A DNA stretch of 64,000 nt from Flavobacteriaceae bacterium D16 (GTDB lineage: Bacteria; Bacteroidota; Bacteroidia; Flavobacteriales; Flavobacteriaceae), in contig JAJTJC010000036.1 of NCBI GenBank assembly GCA_021295155.1, positions 186,001-250,000 of the forward strand. Reading direction: 5' to 3'. The position numbers and the translations under genes were made by a program. Shown here piece by piece: positions 34,272-44,549 of this stretch. How positions within the stretch are numbered: the first letter of the stretch is position 1; every line of letters begins with the position of its first letter. The notes under the pieces were generated by a model. It made no database searches. It saw nothing but the letters and a program-made list of their open reading frames with translations, and had not been told where the DNA came from.

Positions 34272-35888
34272 ATGAAAAGAAATCAATTCAAGATTTATTT
34301 ATTGACTTTCTTGTCAGTAATAGGATTAACATCCTGTACTGATTTGGAAATAGAAGAGACCGACTCTATCATTACAGAAGGTTTCCAGGGGTTGACTGAT
34401 GCGTCTTCAACTGTAGACAACTTGTATAATGACATTGCAGGGGCCATTTCCACACAGGAAAACTTATATGCCCTAAATGAAGTTACGGGTGACGCTGCCC
34501 TTGTTCCCACAAGAGGAACAGACTGGGGAGATAACGGTAGATGGAGGGTATTGCACCAGCATGCCTGGACAAACGAACAATTGTTCATTATTAACACTTG
34601 GAACCAATGGAATGCATATCAGTTAACTGCATCTCAGGTTTTAGATCCCAGAAGTAACGCTTCTGCAGTTAATACTGGCGATGCCAGTTTTGTAAGGGCG
34701 TGGGCTGTTTGGAATATTCTGGATCTTTACGGCCAAGTACCTTTCCGTGATGTTACCTTACCTTCTTCTGCTTTGCCAGATGTTTTAACCGGAGAGGCGG
34801 CTGTTAGTCAAATCCTTACGGATGTGGACAATGCCATTGCCAATCTGCCAACAATTCCCGCTGGAAGCGGAGACGACCTTGGCAGGGCCAGTAAGTCTGC
34901 GGCAAGAATGCTAAAAGCCAAAGTACTTCTGAACAAGCATATCTATACAGGAGGTTCTCCTGATGCAGCAGATATGACGGAAGTAGTTTCCTTGGTTGAC
35001 GCCATTACTGCGGACGGATATGCCCTGGATGCTGATTATTTCGGGATTTTCCGGAATACTCCAGATTCAGAAACCATTTTTCACCTGGCCTCTGATGTAG
35101 GACCAAGGATCTGGAATGGTTTACACTACAATTCGACCTCCATTGAAAGTGGTTGGAATGGATTTAGTACCCTGGCCGAATATTACGACCTGTTTGAAGG
35201 AGATGCTGATTTTAATAATGTGGATGTTCAGGGAGGAACTCCTTTAAATAACCAGGAGCTGCGTAGAGGTGGTGTTCCACTTACTGGAGCTCCATTTACT
35301 GGGGAACCAGGTACAACTGACGAAGGCGGTTTAGAACTTGGTTCAAACGTAGGCTTTGGTTTCCTGATTAATCAGCAATACGATCTGCAGGGTAACCCAC
35401 TTAATGACAGACAAGGCGCTCCATTGACTTTTAAGAGAGAGTTCAGAGACGGTAACGGTGATATCAATTTCATCAACAATGATGAGACTACCGGTATCCG
35501 TGTTATCAAGTATCATCCTAAGTATGGTGCCCGACTGACGCATATGGTAGTATTCCGCTACGCTGATGCCCTACTGATGAAAGCAGAAGCCATCCTTAGA
35601 GGTGGAAGTAGCGCTGACGATGCCGCGGCAATCGTGAATGATCTGAGAGTTGTGCGGGGAGTTGCTGCACTAGGAACTGTAGACCTTTCTACTTTGCTTG
35701 ATGTAAGGGCTCGTGAATTATATGCTGAAGGATGGAGAAGGAATGACCTTATCCGCTTTGGACAATTTGGTAGAGATTGGCTATTTAAAGAGCCTTCTTC
35801 TGTAGGTGATGCTACTAAACAAGTATTCCCTATTCCTGGACCACAATTATTGGCTAACCCCAATTTGACACAAAATCCTGGATACTAA
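34272..35888 (+). CDS. susD: SusD/RagB-type glycan-binding outer-membrane lipoprotein
   Basis: A 538-residue lipoprotein starting at ATG 34272 (a TTG three codons upstream is less likely). The lipobox is GLTSC (Cys22). The sequence carries SusD features: a helical TPR-like N-terminal half, ARMLKAKVLLNKHIY, RYADALLMKAEAILRGG in the second half, and the ARELYAEGWRRNDLIRFGQF signature near the C-terminus. It caps the SusC transporter and binds glycan at the cell surface. A strong terminator follows immediately. Confidence 0.94.
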   Translation: MKRNQFKIYLLTFLSVIGLTSCTDLEIEETDSIITEGFQGLTDASSTVDNLYNDIAGAISTQENLYALNEVTGDAALVPTRGTDWGDNGRWRVLHQHAWTNEQLFIINTWNQWNAYQLTASQVLDPRSNASAVNTGDASFVRAWAVWNILDLYGQVPFRDVTLPSSALPDVLTGEAAVSQILTDVDNAIANLPTIPAGSGDDLGRASKSAARMLKAKVLLNKHIYTGGSPDAADMTEVVSLVDAITADGYALDADYFGIFRNTPDSETIFHLASDVGPRIWNGLHYNSTSIESGWNGFSTLAEYYDLFEGDADFNNVDVQGGTPLNNQELRRGGVPLTGAPFTGEPGTTDEGGLELGSNVGFGFLINQQYDLQGNPLNDRQGAPLTFKREFRDGNGDINFINNDETTGIRVIKYHPKYGARLTHMVVFRYADALLMKAEAILRGGSSADDAAAIVNDLRVVRGVAALGTVDLSTLLDVRARELYAEGWRRNDLIRFGQFGRDWLFKEPSSVGDATKQVFPIPGPQLLANPNLTQNPGY

Positions 35889-35909
35889 AATTTTTAAATC
35901 AATTATAGA

Positions 35910-35940
35910 AAACCCCGGCTTTTGGCCGGGGTTTTTGTTT
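35910..35940 (+). terminator. Rho-independent terminator of susCD
   Basis: A perfect 10-bp GC-rich stem (AAACCCCGGC at 35910-35919, GCCGGGGTTT at 35925-35934) with loop TTTTG, followed by TTGTTT. It lies 22 bp after the susD stop and separates susCD from the symporter gene. Confidence 0.92.
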
Positions 35941-35949
35941 ATTAACTCC

Positions 35950-35979
35950 TTTGTTTCAAATAATAAATGTCTATTTTAC
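35950..35979 (+). promoter_or_regulatory. Weak candidate promoter of the symporter gene
   Basis: TTTG at 35950-35953, an 18-bp spacer, then TATTTTAC at 35972-35979, which matches six of eight positions of the TTTG-type minus-7 box only if two mismatches are allowed. Placement just after the terminator is sensible. Confidence 0.25.
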
Positions 35980-36023
35980 ATGGATTAAACAGAGTGATTT
36001 CAAGCTAACCTGCCTAATTAACC

Positions 36024-37676
36024 ATGACTTCCGCATTTGGATTCTGGGATTATTTAATTTTTGCTGCCTATGCTTGCCTCATACTTGGGGTAGGTCTTTG
36101 GGTGTCCCGGGACAAAGCAGGACACCAAAAAAATGCCGAAGATTATTTCCTTGCAAGTAAATCACTTCCCTGGTGGGCTATTGGTGCCTCACTCATCGCA
36201 GCCAATATTTCCGCAGAACAGTTTATCGGAATGTCGGGTTCTGGCTTTGCCGTTGGCCTGGCGATTGCTTCTTATGAATGGATGGCGGCCATTACCTTAC
36301 TTATCGTTGGTAAATATTTCCTCCCTATTTTCATTGAAAAAGGCCTGTATACGATACCGGAATTTGTGGAAAAACGCTACTCTACAAACCTTAAAACGAT
36401 ATTAGCCGTTTTCTGGATTGCCCTATATGTTTTTGTGAATCTTGCCTCCGTACTCTACCTGGGCTCCCTGGCTCTGGAAACCATAATGGGTATCCCCATG
36501 ATATATGGAGTAATTGGATTATCGCTCTTTGCTGCAGCCTATTCTCTTTACGGAGGCCTTTCAGCCGTGGCCTGGACAGATGTTATCCAGGTTATTTTCC
36601 TGGTACTGGGCGGACTGGTAACCTCTTATCTTGCCCTGAACACAGTTTCGGACGGTCAGGGCATTTGGACAGGGCTTAAAACAGTATATGAAACGGTCCC
36701 GGAAAAATTTGTGATGATCCTGGACAAATCCAATCCGGAGTATAAAAACCTACCGGGCCTTGGAGTACTTGTAGGGGGGCTGTGGGTAGCCAATCTCTAT
36801 TATTGGGGATTCAATCAATATATTATTCAAAGGACTTTAGCTGCCAAATCGCTAAGAGAATCCCAAAAAGGGATTATACTCGCTGCATTCCTGAAAATAA
36901 TTATCCCCTTAATTGTTGTTATTCCCGGTATTGCCGCCTATGTGATGGTAAAAGATGCGGGGATTTTAGCTCGACTTGGAGAAGCGGGCCTTCAAAACCT
37001 GCCTTCCCTTGAGCAAGCAGATAAAGCCTATCCCTGGTTATTGCAGTTCCTGCCCGTTGGACTCAAAGGTATTGCCTTTGCAGCACTAACAGCAGCGGTG
37101 GTTTCCTCCCTGGCTTCCATGCTAAATTCTACCTCCACCATATTTACCATGGATATCTATAAGCAATACATCAACAGAAACGCTTCAGACAAAGCCACCG
37201 TAAACGTTGGGCGTATTTCGGCAGCTGTAGCACTGATTATTGCCTGCATTATGGCACCGTTATTAGGTGGCATAGACCAGGCCTTCCAGTTCATTCAGGA
37301 ATATACCGGTCTGGTGAGTCCTGGTATTCTTGCCGTCTTTATTCTGGGGTTATTCTGGAAAAAAACAACCAACAAAGGTGCAATTGTAGGTGCTTTAGTG
37401 TCTATTCCTATTGCGCTCTATTTTAAGATAGCTCCCAACGGATGGGCAGATAATGATTTATTTGTAAACCTGCCCTTCCTGGATCAGATGGGTTATACCT
37501 GTTTACTCTCCATGCTGGTAATTGTTCTGGTAAGTTTATCGCAAAATAAGGGAGTTGATGATCCCAAGGGGATCCCAATTTCAAGAAAGACCTTCGCGAC
37601 CAATCCTAAATTTAATATTGGGGCATTTGCTGTAATGATTATTATTTCAGCTATTTATGCCCTTTTCTGGAACTAA
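36024..37676 (+). CDS. Sodium/solute symporter (SLC5/SSS family), likely sugar
   Basis: A 550-residue protein with about 13-14 transmembrane helices. The N-terminus ends with GVGLWVSRDKAGHQKNAEDYFLASKSLPWWAIGASLIAAN, characteristic of SSS-family sugar transporters (vSGLT-like). SAEQFIGMSGSGFAVGL, GGLSAVAWTDVIQVI and AALTAAVVSSLASMLNS hold the conserved Na2-site Ser region. It couples Na+ entry to sugar uptake over the inner membrane. Next to the GH13/GH65 genes it may carry maltose or glucose; the substrate is inferred. Confidence 0.88.
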   Translation: MTSAFGFWDYLIFAAYACLILGVGLWVSRDKAGHQKNAEDYFLASKSLPWWAIGASLIAANISAEQFIGMSGSGFAVGLAIASYEWMAAITLLIVGKYFLPIFIEKGLYTIPEFVEKRYSTNLKTILAVFWIALYVFVNLASVLYLGSLALETIMGIPMIYGVIGLSLFAAAYSLYGGLSAVAWTDVIQVIFLVLGGLVTSYLALNTVSDGQGIWTGLKTVYETVPEKFVMILDKSNPEYKNLPGLGVLVGGLWVANLYYWGFNQYIIQRTLAAKSLRESQKGIILAAFLKIIIPLIVVIPGIAAYVMVKDAGILARLGEAGLQNLPSLEQADKAYPWLLQFLPVGLKGIAFAALTAAVVSSLASMLNSTSTIFTMDIYKQYINRNASDKATVNVGRISAAVALIIACIMAPLLGGIDQAFQFIQEYTGLVSPGILAVFILGLFWKKTTNKGAIVGALVSIPIALYFKIAPNGWADNDLFVNLPFLDQMGYTCLLSMLVIVLVSLSQNKGVDDPKGIPISRKTFATNPKFNIGAFAVMIIISAIYALFWN

Positions 37677-37787
37677 ATATGGTGACATGGATATCGAGGC
37701 CAAATACTATTTCTTTAAAGTCAGTTAAATCTGCTTCAGAACCCATAATTTGCTCATTCCTAAATAGGATAGGATAGCTGTATGTCT

Positions 37788-37795
37788 TAATTTTG
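37788..37795 (+). promoter_or_regulatory. Candidate minus-7 element before the FG-GAP block
   Basis: TAATTTTG matches TAnnTTTG, 150 bp upstream of the ATG at 37946. No minus-33 at correct spacing. An 8-bp palindrome GGTTAACC at 37864-37871 lies between it and the gene. Confidence 0.25.
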
Positions 37796-37945
37796 AGGTT
37801 CTATTTTTTGACCAGTGTTCAGGGTATAATCAGGTCGTATTACACCACTTCATTGATTGTACCGGTTAACCCGACAAGATCAACTGAACTTTTACTGGCC
37901 AATAGAATAATTATGGTTGGGTTATTCATTATCAAAGAAAATGGT

Positions 37946-40900
37946 ATGCAGATTAATCTGAAACTACTAGTAAGCACTGTTGTTTGTATCGGTCTTTTTT
38001 ATTCCTGTTCTACTGAGGAGAAATCGACTGAAAATGAAACTAAGGAAAAACTAACCTTATTTAAATTACTCCCACCCAGCAAAACAGGGATCCCTTTTAT
38101 TAACGCTATAGAAAACCAGAAGGATTTCAACATCTTTAAATACAGGAACTTTTACAATGGAGGAGGTGTAGCCATAGGAGATATCAATAATGATGGCCTG
38201 GCCGATATTTATCTGACTGGTAATATGGAGCCCAATCGCCTCTACCTGAACAAAGGGGACTTTAGCTTCGAAGATATTTCTGAAAGCGCAGGGGTTATGG
38301 GAAACAAACCCTGGTCTACAGGGGTTGTTATGGTTGACATCAATGCTGATGGACTGCTTGATATCTATGTGAGCAATGCCGGAAACATGGAAGGAAACAA
38401 CCATGATAATGATCTATACATTAACAATGGTGACCTCACCTTCACTGAAAAAGCCGCCGAATACAACCTTGCCAAAACCGGCTTTTCCACCCATGCTTCC
38501 TTTTTCGACTATGATAAAGACGGCGATCTGGATGCCTATATCCTGAATAACAGTAATATTCCGGTGAGCAGCCTGGGGTTCGCCGAGCAGCGAAAGGTAA
38601 GAGCCCAGGATTGGGAAGGGGTTCCCCATATTTTTAGGGGGGTTGGAGATATGCTGCTGCGCAATGACAATGGCACATTTACAGACGTTAGTGAAGAAGC
38701 AGGTATTTACGGAAGCCTGATTGGCTTTGGACTTGGTGTGATGGTAACTGACATCAATAAGGATTTGTATCCGGACATCTATGTTTCCAATGATTTCTAC
38801 GAGCGGGATTACCTGTATATCAATAATCAGGACGGTACCTTTACGGAGGATATCAAAAACTGGACCTCCCACCTATCCCTGTCAGCCATGGGAATTGATA
38901 TGGCCGATATCAACAATGACGGAAATGCAGAAATATTTATTACAGATATGCTCCCGGAACCCGAAGAGCGTGTGAAGTCTGTCATGGCATTTGAAAATTA
39001 TGATGTATACCGGCTAAAACAAAGCAAGGATTTCTACCAGCAGTATATTCAGAATACGCTTCAATTGAACAACGGGAACGGATCCTTTTCGGAAGTAGCT
39101 TATTTCAGTGGCGTAGATGCAACCGACTGGAGTTGGGCAGGACTGCTATTTGACATGGACAATGATGGGCTGCGTGATATTTATGTTACCAACGGGATTA
39201 TCCATGATCTAACGGACATGGATTTTACAGATTTCTTTGCCAATGAAATTATACAAAAAATGGTGGTGACCGGCAAAAAGGAATCTATTGACTCCATCAT
39301 TGCAAAGATGCCCGTTAAACCTCAACCTAATTACGCTTTCCGCAACAATGGGGATATCACCTTTGACAACGCCAACAAAGACTGGGGCTTTGAACTACCT
39401 AGCTTTTCTAACGGAGCCGCTTATGGGGATCTGGATAACGATGGCGACCTGGACCTTGTGGTGAACAATGTGAATATGGAAACCTTTGTTTATGAAAACC
39501 TCACCGATGAGCAAAGGGATCACAACTATATTAAACTTCGTTTTGAAGGCACTGAAAAGAACAAGTTTGCCATTGGAACTACAGCATTGCTTTACTATGG
39601 AGATAACATTGTATTTCAGGAGTTGATGCCATTTAGGGGGTTCCAATCTTCTATGGACTATGTCATGACCATTGGATTGGGAACCACACAACAGTTGGAT
39701 TCTCTCCGGGTCATATGGCCGGATGATCGCACCCTTTTCCTGGAAGGAACTGCCGTTAATCAAACCCTGGACTTAAAACATTCAGAAACCCTTCCGGTTT
39801 ATCAACCCCCCAAACCTGAGACCATAAAACCGCTGCTCAGGGAGCTTGGTAACAGGTCTATGATTGCCCATCAAGAAAACAACTACACTGATTTTGACTA
39901 CGAAGGACTTATTTATAAGCTGCTTTCACAGGAAGGCCCGGCCATGGCTGTAGCCGATGTCAACGGAGACGGAAATGAAGATATTTTTATCGGTGGAGCA
40001 AAAGGACAGCAAGGCATGCTTTATAAGCATCTTGGTAATGGGGTATTAAATTTTACAGAACAACCCGCACTACTGGACGATATGAATCTTGAAGATACCG
40101 CAGCCGCTTTTATGGATGCCGATGGCGATGGGGACATGGATTTAATGGTCGGCAGTGGTGGTAACCAGGTAGGGAGTGAACAAAACTATCGAGCCCGCTT
40201 GTATATCAACAATGGCAATGGAAAGTTTTCCAAATCCCCAGAGCAGCTCCCCTCTACCTTTAAAAACATTTCAGTAATCGCCCCTCAGGATTTTGATGCA
40301 GATGGGGATATGGATGTATTTATCGGCTCGCGAAGCGTGGTTGGCACCTATGGGGTAAATCCGGACCATCTATTTCTTGAGAATAATGGAAATGGGTCCT
40401 TTACAAACGCCACTGAACGACTTGCTTATGATCTAAAAGACGAAGGCATGGTAACCGATGCCATATGGGCAGATCTGGATGGCGATGGGAGAAAAGACCT
40501 GCTTACCGTATCAGAATGGGATAATCCGCGAATTTATAAGAATACTGGCAGGAGATTAACCAGAATACCGGCAACAATGGATAGCCTGAGCGGATGGTGG
40601 AATACCGTAGAAGCTGCAGATCTGGACAAAGACGGAGATCTGGACCTAATCCTCGGAAATCAGGGAGCGAATTTACATTACAAACCCACCCCTGAAGCTC
40701 CAATGCGGATTTGGGTCAATGACTTCGACAATAACGGGACTATTGAACAAATTGTAACCCAGCGAAAGAATAATAAAGACTACCCCATACACCAGAAGAA
40801 AGAACTGACCGAACAACTGGTTTCATTGAAGAAGCAGAATCTTAAGGCCTCAGAGTACGCTAGAAGGAGTATTGACGAACTTTTTCCAAAGGAAATCCTT

Positions 40901-41302
40901 GAAAGATCTATTATGAAGGAAGTGGCCTATTCAGAATCGCTTATAGCCATCAATGAAGGCGATGGTCGTTTCAGGATACAGGCCCTGCCCAACAGGGTAC
41001 AGCTTTCTTGCGTGTGTGGTATAAGTTGTGAAGATATCAATGGCGATGGTTACCTGGATTTGATTATGGGAGGAAATAATTTTGAATACAAACCCCAATT
41101 CTCCCGACTGGATGCTGGCTATGGAAATGTGCTGCTGAATGATGGGAATCTAGGATTTACCTGGCAGGATTACAAACAAAGTGGTTTCTTCATCAGGGAT
41201 GAAATCAAACACCTGAATTCATTTAAAGACAGTTCCGGAAAACGATTCCTGATAGCGGCTATCAATGACAATAAACCCAAGATTTACGCCCTGGATGAAT
41301 AA
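37946..41302 (+). CDS. FG-GAP/VCBS-repeat lipoprotein with ASPIC/UnbV domain (CRTAC1-like), copy 1
   Basis: A 1118-residue secreted protein. The ATG at 37946 is chosen because it gives a signal peptide with lipobox LFYSC (Cys21); the open frame reaches 37793 without signal features. Many Ca-binding FG-GAP repeats recur, of the form DINNDGLADIY, DADGDGDMDLM and DLDKDGDLDLI, predicting beta-propellers. The mid part (about 530-610) matches the ASPIC/UnbV domain, with FRGFQSSMDYVMTIGLG and SLRVIWPD. Function unknown; such proteins sit in SusCD loci of marine Bacteroidota. It overlaps the next, paralogous gene by 8 bp. Confidence 0.88.
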   Translation: MQINLKLLVSTVVCIGLFYSCSTEEKSTENETKEKLTLFKLLPPSKTGIPFINAIENQKDFNIFKYRNFYNGGGVAIGDINNDGLADIYLTGNMEPNRLYLNKGDFSFEDISESAGVMGNKPWSTGVVMVDINADGLLDIYVSNAGNMEGNNHDNDLYINNGDLTFTEKAAEYNLAKTGFSTHASFFDYDKDGDLDAYILNNSNIPVSSLGFAEQRKVRAQDWEGVPHIFRGVGDMLLRNDNGTFTDVSEEAGIYGSLIGFGLGVMVTDINKDLYPDIYVSNDFYERDYLYINNQDGTFTEDIKNWTSHLSLSAMGIDMADINNDGNAEIFITDMLPEPEERVKSVMAFENYDVYRLKQSKDFYQQYIQNTLQLNNGNGSFSEVAYFSGVDATDWSWAGLLFDMDNDGLRDIYVTNGIIHDLTDMDFTDFFANEIIQKMVVTGKKESIDSIIAKMPVKPQPNYAFRNNGDITFDNANKDWGFELPSFSNGAAYGDLDNDGDLDLVVNNVNMETFVYENLTDEQRDHNYIKLRFEGTEKNKFAIGTTALLYYGDNIVFQELMPFRGFQSSMDYVMTIGLGTTQQLDSLRVIWPDDRTLFLEGTAVNQTLDLKHSETLPVYQPPKPETIKPLLRELGNRSMIAHQENNYTDFDYEGLIYKLLSQEGPAMAVADVNGDGNEDIFIGGAKGQQGMLYKHLGNGVLNFTEQPALLDDMNLEDTAAAFMDADGDGDMDLMVGSGGNQVGSEQNYRARLYINNGNGKFSKSPEQLPSTFKNISVIAPQDFDADGDMDVFIGSRSVVGTYGVNPDHLFLENNGNGSFTNATERLAYDLKDEGMVTDAIWADLDGDGRKDLLTVSEWDNPRIYKNTGRRLTRIPATMDSLSGWWNTVEAADLDKDGDLDLILGNQGANLHYKPTPEAPMRIWVNDFDNNGTIEQIVTQRKNNKDYPIHQKKELTEQLVSLKKQNLKASEYARRSIDELFPKEILERSIMKEVAYSESLIAINEGDGRFRIQALPNRVQLSCVCGISCEDINGDGYLDLIMGGNNFEYKPQFSRLDAGYGNVLLNDGNLGFTWQDYKQSGFFIRDEIKHLNSFKDSSGKRFLIAAINDNKPKIYALDE

Positions 41303-44300
41303 AGCCGTGACCCTTATTAGCTTTTTACTGATCCTTGCCTCCTGCACAAGGGACGGGGAGCTTTTCCATAATCCAAGTCCATCAGAAACAGGGATTGAAT
41401 TCAAGAACGAGCTAACTCCCAGGGAAGATCTGAATATACTGGACTACCTCTATTTTTACAACGGAGGTGGTGTCGCCATTGGCGATATCAATGGGGATGA
41501 TCTGCCAGACATCTATCTGTCGGGGAACCAGGTTAAGAATAAACTTTACCTCAATAAAGGAAATCTCAAATTTGAAGACATTACGGAACAAGCCGGTGTA
41601 GCAGGGGAAAGCAGCTGGAATACGGGTGCTGTGATGGGGGATGTAAACGGGGATGGTTTACTCGATATCTATGTATGCGCCGTTGTGGGGATTAAAGGGC
41701 TTAACGGATATAACGAATTATTCATTAACAACGGGGACAATACCTTCACAGAAAGCGCTGCCCAATACGGACTTGATTTTGATACCTACAGCTCCTCGGC
41801 AGCCTTCCTGGACTATGACCTGGACGGAGACCTGGACCTCTATCTCCTCAACCACGCCGTGCATACCGAAGAATCCTATGGCCGGGCCAACTTACGCTAC
41901 AAACGCAATTATCAAACCGGGGACAAATTACTGCGTAATGACGGAGATTCCTTTACGGATGTAAGTGAAGAAGCCGGAATTTTTGGGGGAATAATTGGCT
42001 ATGGCCTTGGGGTAGCTATTTCGGATTTCAACCAGGACGGATATCCCGATATCTATGTGGGGAATGATTTCCATGAAGACGACTACTATTATCTCAATAA
42101 TGGCGACGGGACTTTTACGGATAGCCTGAAAAAATACTTTGGGCATACCACGCGTTTTTCTATGGGGAATGATGTGGCCGATCTAAATCACGACGGCTGG
42201 CCGGATTTGCTATCACTGGATATGCTTCCAGAAGAGGAGGAAGTACTTAAAACATCCGAAGGCGATGATAATATCCAGACCCAACGGATGCGCATCGATC
42301 GTTTTGGCTACCATTATCAATTTACCAGGAACATGCTTCATCTGAACCGGCCCGGTTCGTACTATGCTGAAACAGCACTTCAAAGTGGCATCGCTGCTTC
42401 TGATTGGAGCTGGAGTGCCCTTTTCGGGGATTATGATCAGGATGGAGAACAGGACCTTTTTATCGCCAACGGGATACCTAAAAGGCCAAATGATCTTGAT
42501 TATATCCGATTTGTTTCCAGTGAAGAAATAAGGAGTAAAATCAACAACACACGACTGGTAGACCAGGAAGCCCTGAACATGATGCCTTCAGGTGCGGTCC
42601 ACAACTACTATTTCAAAGGTAAAGGGGCTTCTTTTGAGGACCTTTCCCATACCATGCTGAAGAAAGATACCCTGATTTCAGGAGCAACGGCCTACGCCGA
42701 CCTGGACCTGGACGGGGACCTGGACCTGGTAACCAATAACCTTTATCGTGAAGCCAGCCTCTATATTAACCAAACCAATGAAAAGGCCAACTACCTGAAG
42801 ATAAAATTCCAAAACCCCGGACCCAATTCTTATGGGATAGGAACCAAGGTGTTCTCTTACCACAATGAGATCCTGCAATACAAAGAATTATATCCGGTCA
42901 GAGGTTTTCAAGCTTCCTCTGAACCTATTATTCATTTTGGGTATGATCAGGCAGAAATAATTGATTCCCTGAGGATAGTGTGGCCGGATGGAACCTTTCA
43001 GCTGGTTAGGGAAGTAGCAGTAAATCAAACCCTAACCCTTAGGCCAGAAAACCCCAAAATCTTTGATTATGCTTCTCTTTTGCCAAAGCATAAAAAACAC
43101 TTCAAAAAAGTGGAAGATAATCTGGGTATTGCTTACGAGCATGTAGAAGACAATTATATAGATTTTAACCGTCAGAAGCTTATCCCCTATCAAATTTCAG
43201 ACAGGGGGCCAGCCGTGGCATTGGGAGATCTCAATGGCGATGGCAGGGACGACATCTATTTTGGAGGGTCTAAATTTTACCCCTCACAGCTATACCTGAA
43301 CGCCGATTCTACCTTTGTAAGCCAGCGATACCCCGAACTTGCCAGGGATTCTATTATTGAAGAGGTAAGTGCCGTGATAGAAGATTTTAACGCCGATGGA
43401 AAAAACGATCTGTTCCTGGGAACCGGAGGAGGCGATTTTTTTGGAGAGAGTGCGCCCTTGCTGGACCAGTATCTGGTACAGGGGGAAAATGGTTTTACTA
43501 AAAGCCAACTCCCCGAATACTATGAACACGCCTCGGTGGTAAAAGCACATGATTTTGATGGTGACGGCGATTTGGATCTCTTTGTTGGAAATTATACACG
43601 CACCAACGATTTTGGGGTGATACCTCCCTCCTATCTACTTAAAAATGAAAATGGTGTTTTTGAAATCCTGGATAACAAGCTGCCTGAAAACCTCGGTTTG
43701 GTTACCGATGCCTACTGGGCAGATCTGGATGGCGACCAAAACGAAGAATTGGTAGTTGTCGGTGAATGGATGAGTCCTCGATTTTTTAAAAATAACATGG
43801 GGAACTTAACCGAAATCTTTATGTTAGAGCAGGAGATATCCGGCCTTTGGCAGGCTGTAATCCCCAGCGATATTGATGGAGATGGAGACCTTGACCTTAT
43901 CTTGGGTAACTGGGGTAACAACAATAAATTTAGGGCCTCCCAAAAGAATCCGCTAAGAATGTACTACGGGGACTTTGATTCCAACGGCAATACCGAGACC
44001 CTGGTATCTATCCCCAAAAATGGAAAATACTATCCCCTGGAAGGCCTGGAGGGTTTATCCGGCCAAATGGAAAGCCTTCGGAAAAAGTTTAACACCTACC
44101 GCAGTGTAGCCGGGAAACCGATAGAAGAAATCCTGGACAAAAAAGTGCTCCGTGAAGCAACGCTATTTGAGGTTAACGAGTTACGCTCCGGTATATTAAT
44201 GAATAACGACGGGAAGTTTTCCTTTGCTCCTTTTGGACAGGAATTACAACTTGCCCCTATAACTGCTTTTCTGTCTTACGACTTCAATAAGGATGGCAGG

Positions 44301-44537
44301 GAAGAGGTGCTGGCTGGTGGGAACTACTTTGGTGTAAAACCCTATCACGGCCGATTTGGTTCCTTTTCCGGAGCTATGATAGCCGGTAAAAATGACGTAA
44401 TTTTGGGCCATGAGATGGGGATGGACCTTTCTCAGAAATCGGTTCGCCATCTTAATGTGGTACAAATGAATGGACAGCACTATGTGCTGGTTACATTCAA
44501 CAATAGCAAAGCAGCGGTATTTCAATGGTTAAATTAA
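41295..44537 (+). CDS. FG-GAP/VCBS-repeat lipoprotein with ASPIC/UnbV domain (CRTAC1-like), copy 2
   Basis: A 1080-residue paralogue of the preceding protein, with the same order: lipobox ILASC (Cys17), repeats beginning NGGGVAIGDINGDDLPDIY, an ASPIC/UnbV segment (VRGFQASSEPIIHFGY, SLRIVWPDG), then a second set of propeller repeats and an FG-GAP near the C-terminus. The start ATG at 41295 lies inside the stop of copy 1 (ATGAATAA). The block structure DxDxDGxxD predicts Ca2+-dependent folding outside the cell. The pair probably arose by tandem duplication and has diverged widely. Confidence 0.88.
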   Translation: MNKAVTLISFLLILASCTRDGELFHNPSPSETGIEFKNELTPREDLNILDYLYFYNGGGVAIGDINGDDLPDIYLSGNQVKNKLYLNKGNLKFEDITEQAGVAGESSWNTGAVMGDVNGDGLLDIYVCAVVGIKGLNGYNELFINNGDNTFTESAAQYGLDFDTYSSSAAFLDYDLDGDLDLYLLNHAVHTEESYGRANLRYKRNYQTGDKLLRNDGDSFTDVSEEAGIFGGIIGYGLGVAISDFNQDGYPDIYVGNDFHEDDYYYLNNGDGTFTDSLKKYFGHTTRFSMGNDVADLNHDGWPDLLSLDMLPEEEEVLKTSEGDDNIQTQRMRIDRFGYHYQFTRNMLHLNRPGSYYAETALQSGIAASDWSWSALFGDYDQDGEQDLFIANGIPKRPNDLDYIRFVSSEEIRSKINNTRLVDQEALNMMPSGAVHNYYFKGKGASFEDLSHTMLKKDTLISGATAYADLDLDGDLDLVTNNLYREASLYINQTNEKANYLKIKFQNPGPNSYGIGTKVFSYHNEILQYKELYPVRGFQASSEPIIHFGYDQAEIIDSLRIVWPDGTFQLVREVAVNQTLTLRPENPKIFDYASLLPKHKKHFKKVEDNLGIAYEHVEDNYIDFNRQKLIPYQISDRGPAVALGDLNGDGRDDIYFGGSKFYPSQLYLNADSTFVSQRYPELARDSIIEEVSAVIEDFNADGKNDLFLGTGGGDFFGESAPLLDQYLVQGENGFTKSQLPEYYEHASVVKAHDFDGDGDLDLFVGNYTRTNDFGVIPPSYLLKNENGVFEILDNKLPENLGLVTDAYWADLDGDQNEELVVVGEWMSPRFFKNNMGNLTEIFMLEQEISGLWQAVIPSDIDGDGDLDLILGNWGNNNKFRASQKNPLRMYYGDFDSNGNTETLVSIPKNGKYYPLEGLEGLSGQMESLRKKFNTYRSVAGKPIEEILDKKVLREATLFEVNELRSGILMNNDGKFSFAPFGQELQLAPITAFLSYDFNKDGREEVLAGGNYFGVKPYHGRFGSFSGAMIAGKNDVILGHEMGMDLSQKSVRHLNVVQMNGQHYVLVTFNNSKAAVFQWLN

Positions 44538-44549
44538 ATCGGATCAGCA

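Noticed and set aside
37864-37871. GGTTAACC palindrome upstream of the FG-GAP block as an operator
   Set aside because: An 8-bp palindrome is common by chance, and the outer bases match imperfectly.
37793-37945. 51-codon N-terminal extension of the first FG-GAP lipoprotein
   Set aside because: It has no signal features, while ATG at 37946 begins a clear lipoprotein signal peptide.
38414-38872. 152-codon minus-strand open frame
   Set aside because: Antisense shadow of the Ca-binding repeats in the first FG-GAP gene; Ile/Val-rich mirror of DxDGD codons.
38150-44200. Recurring GATGGxGAT-type DNA motifs that look like dispersed repeats
   Set aside because: They encode the DxDGDxD calcium loops of FG-GAP domains and have variable spacing, so they are protein repeats, not a CRISPR or DNA repeat array.
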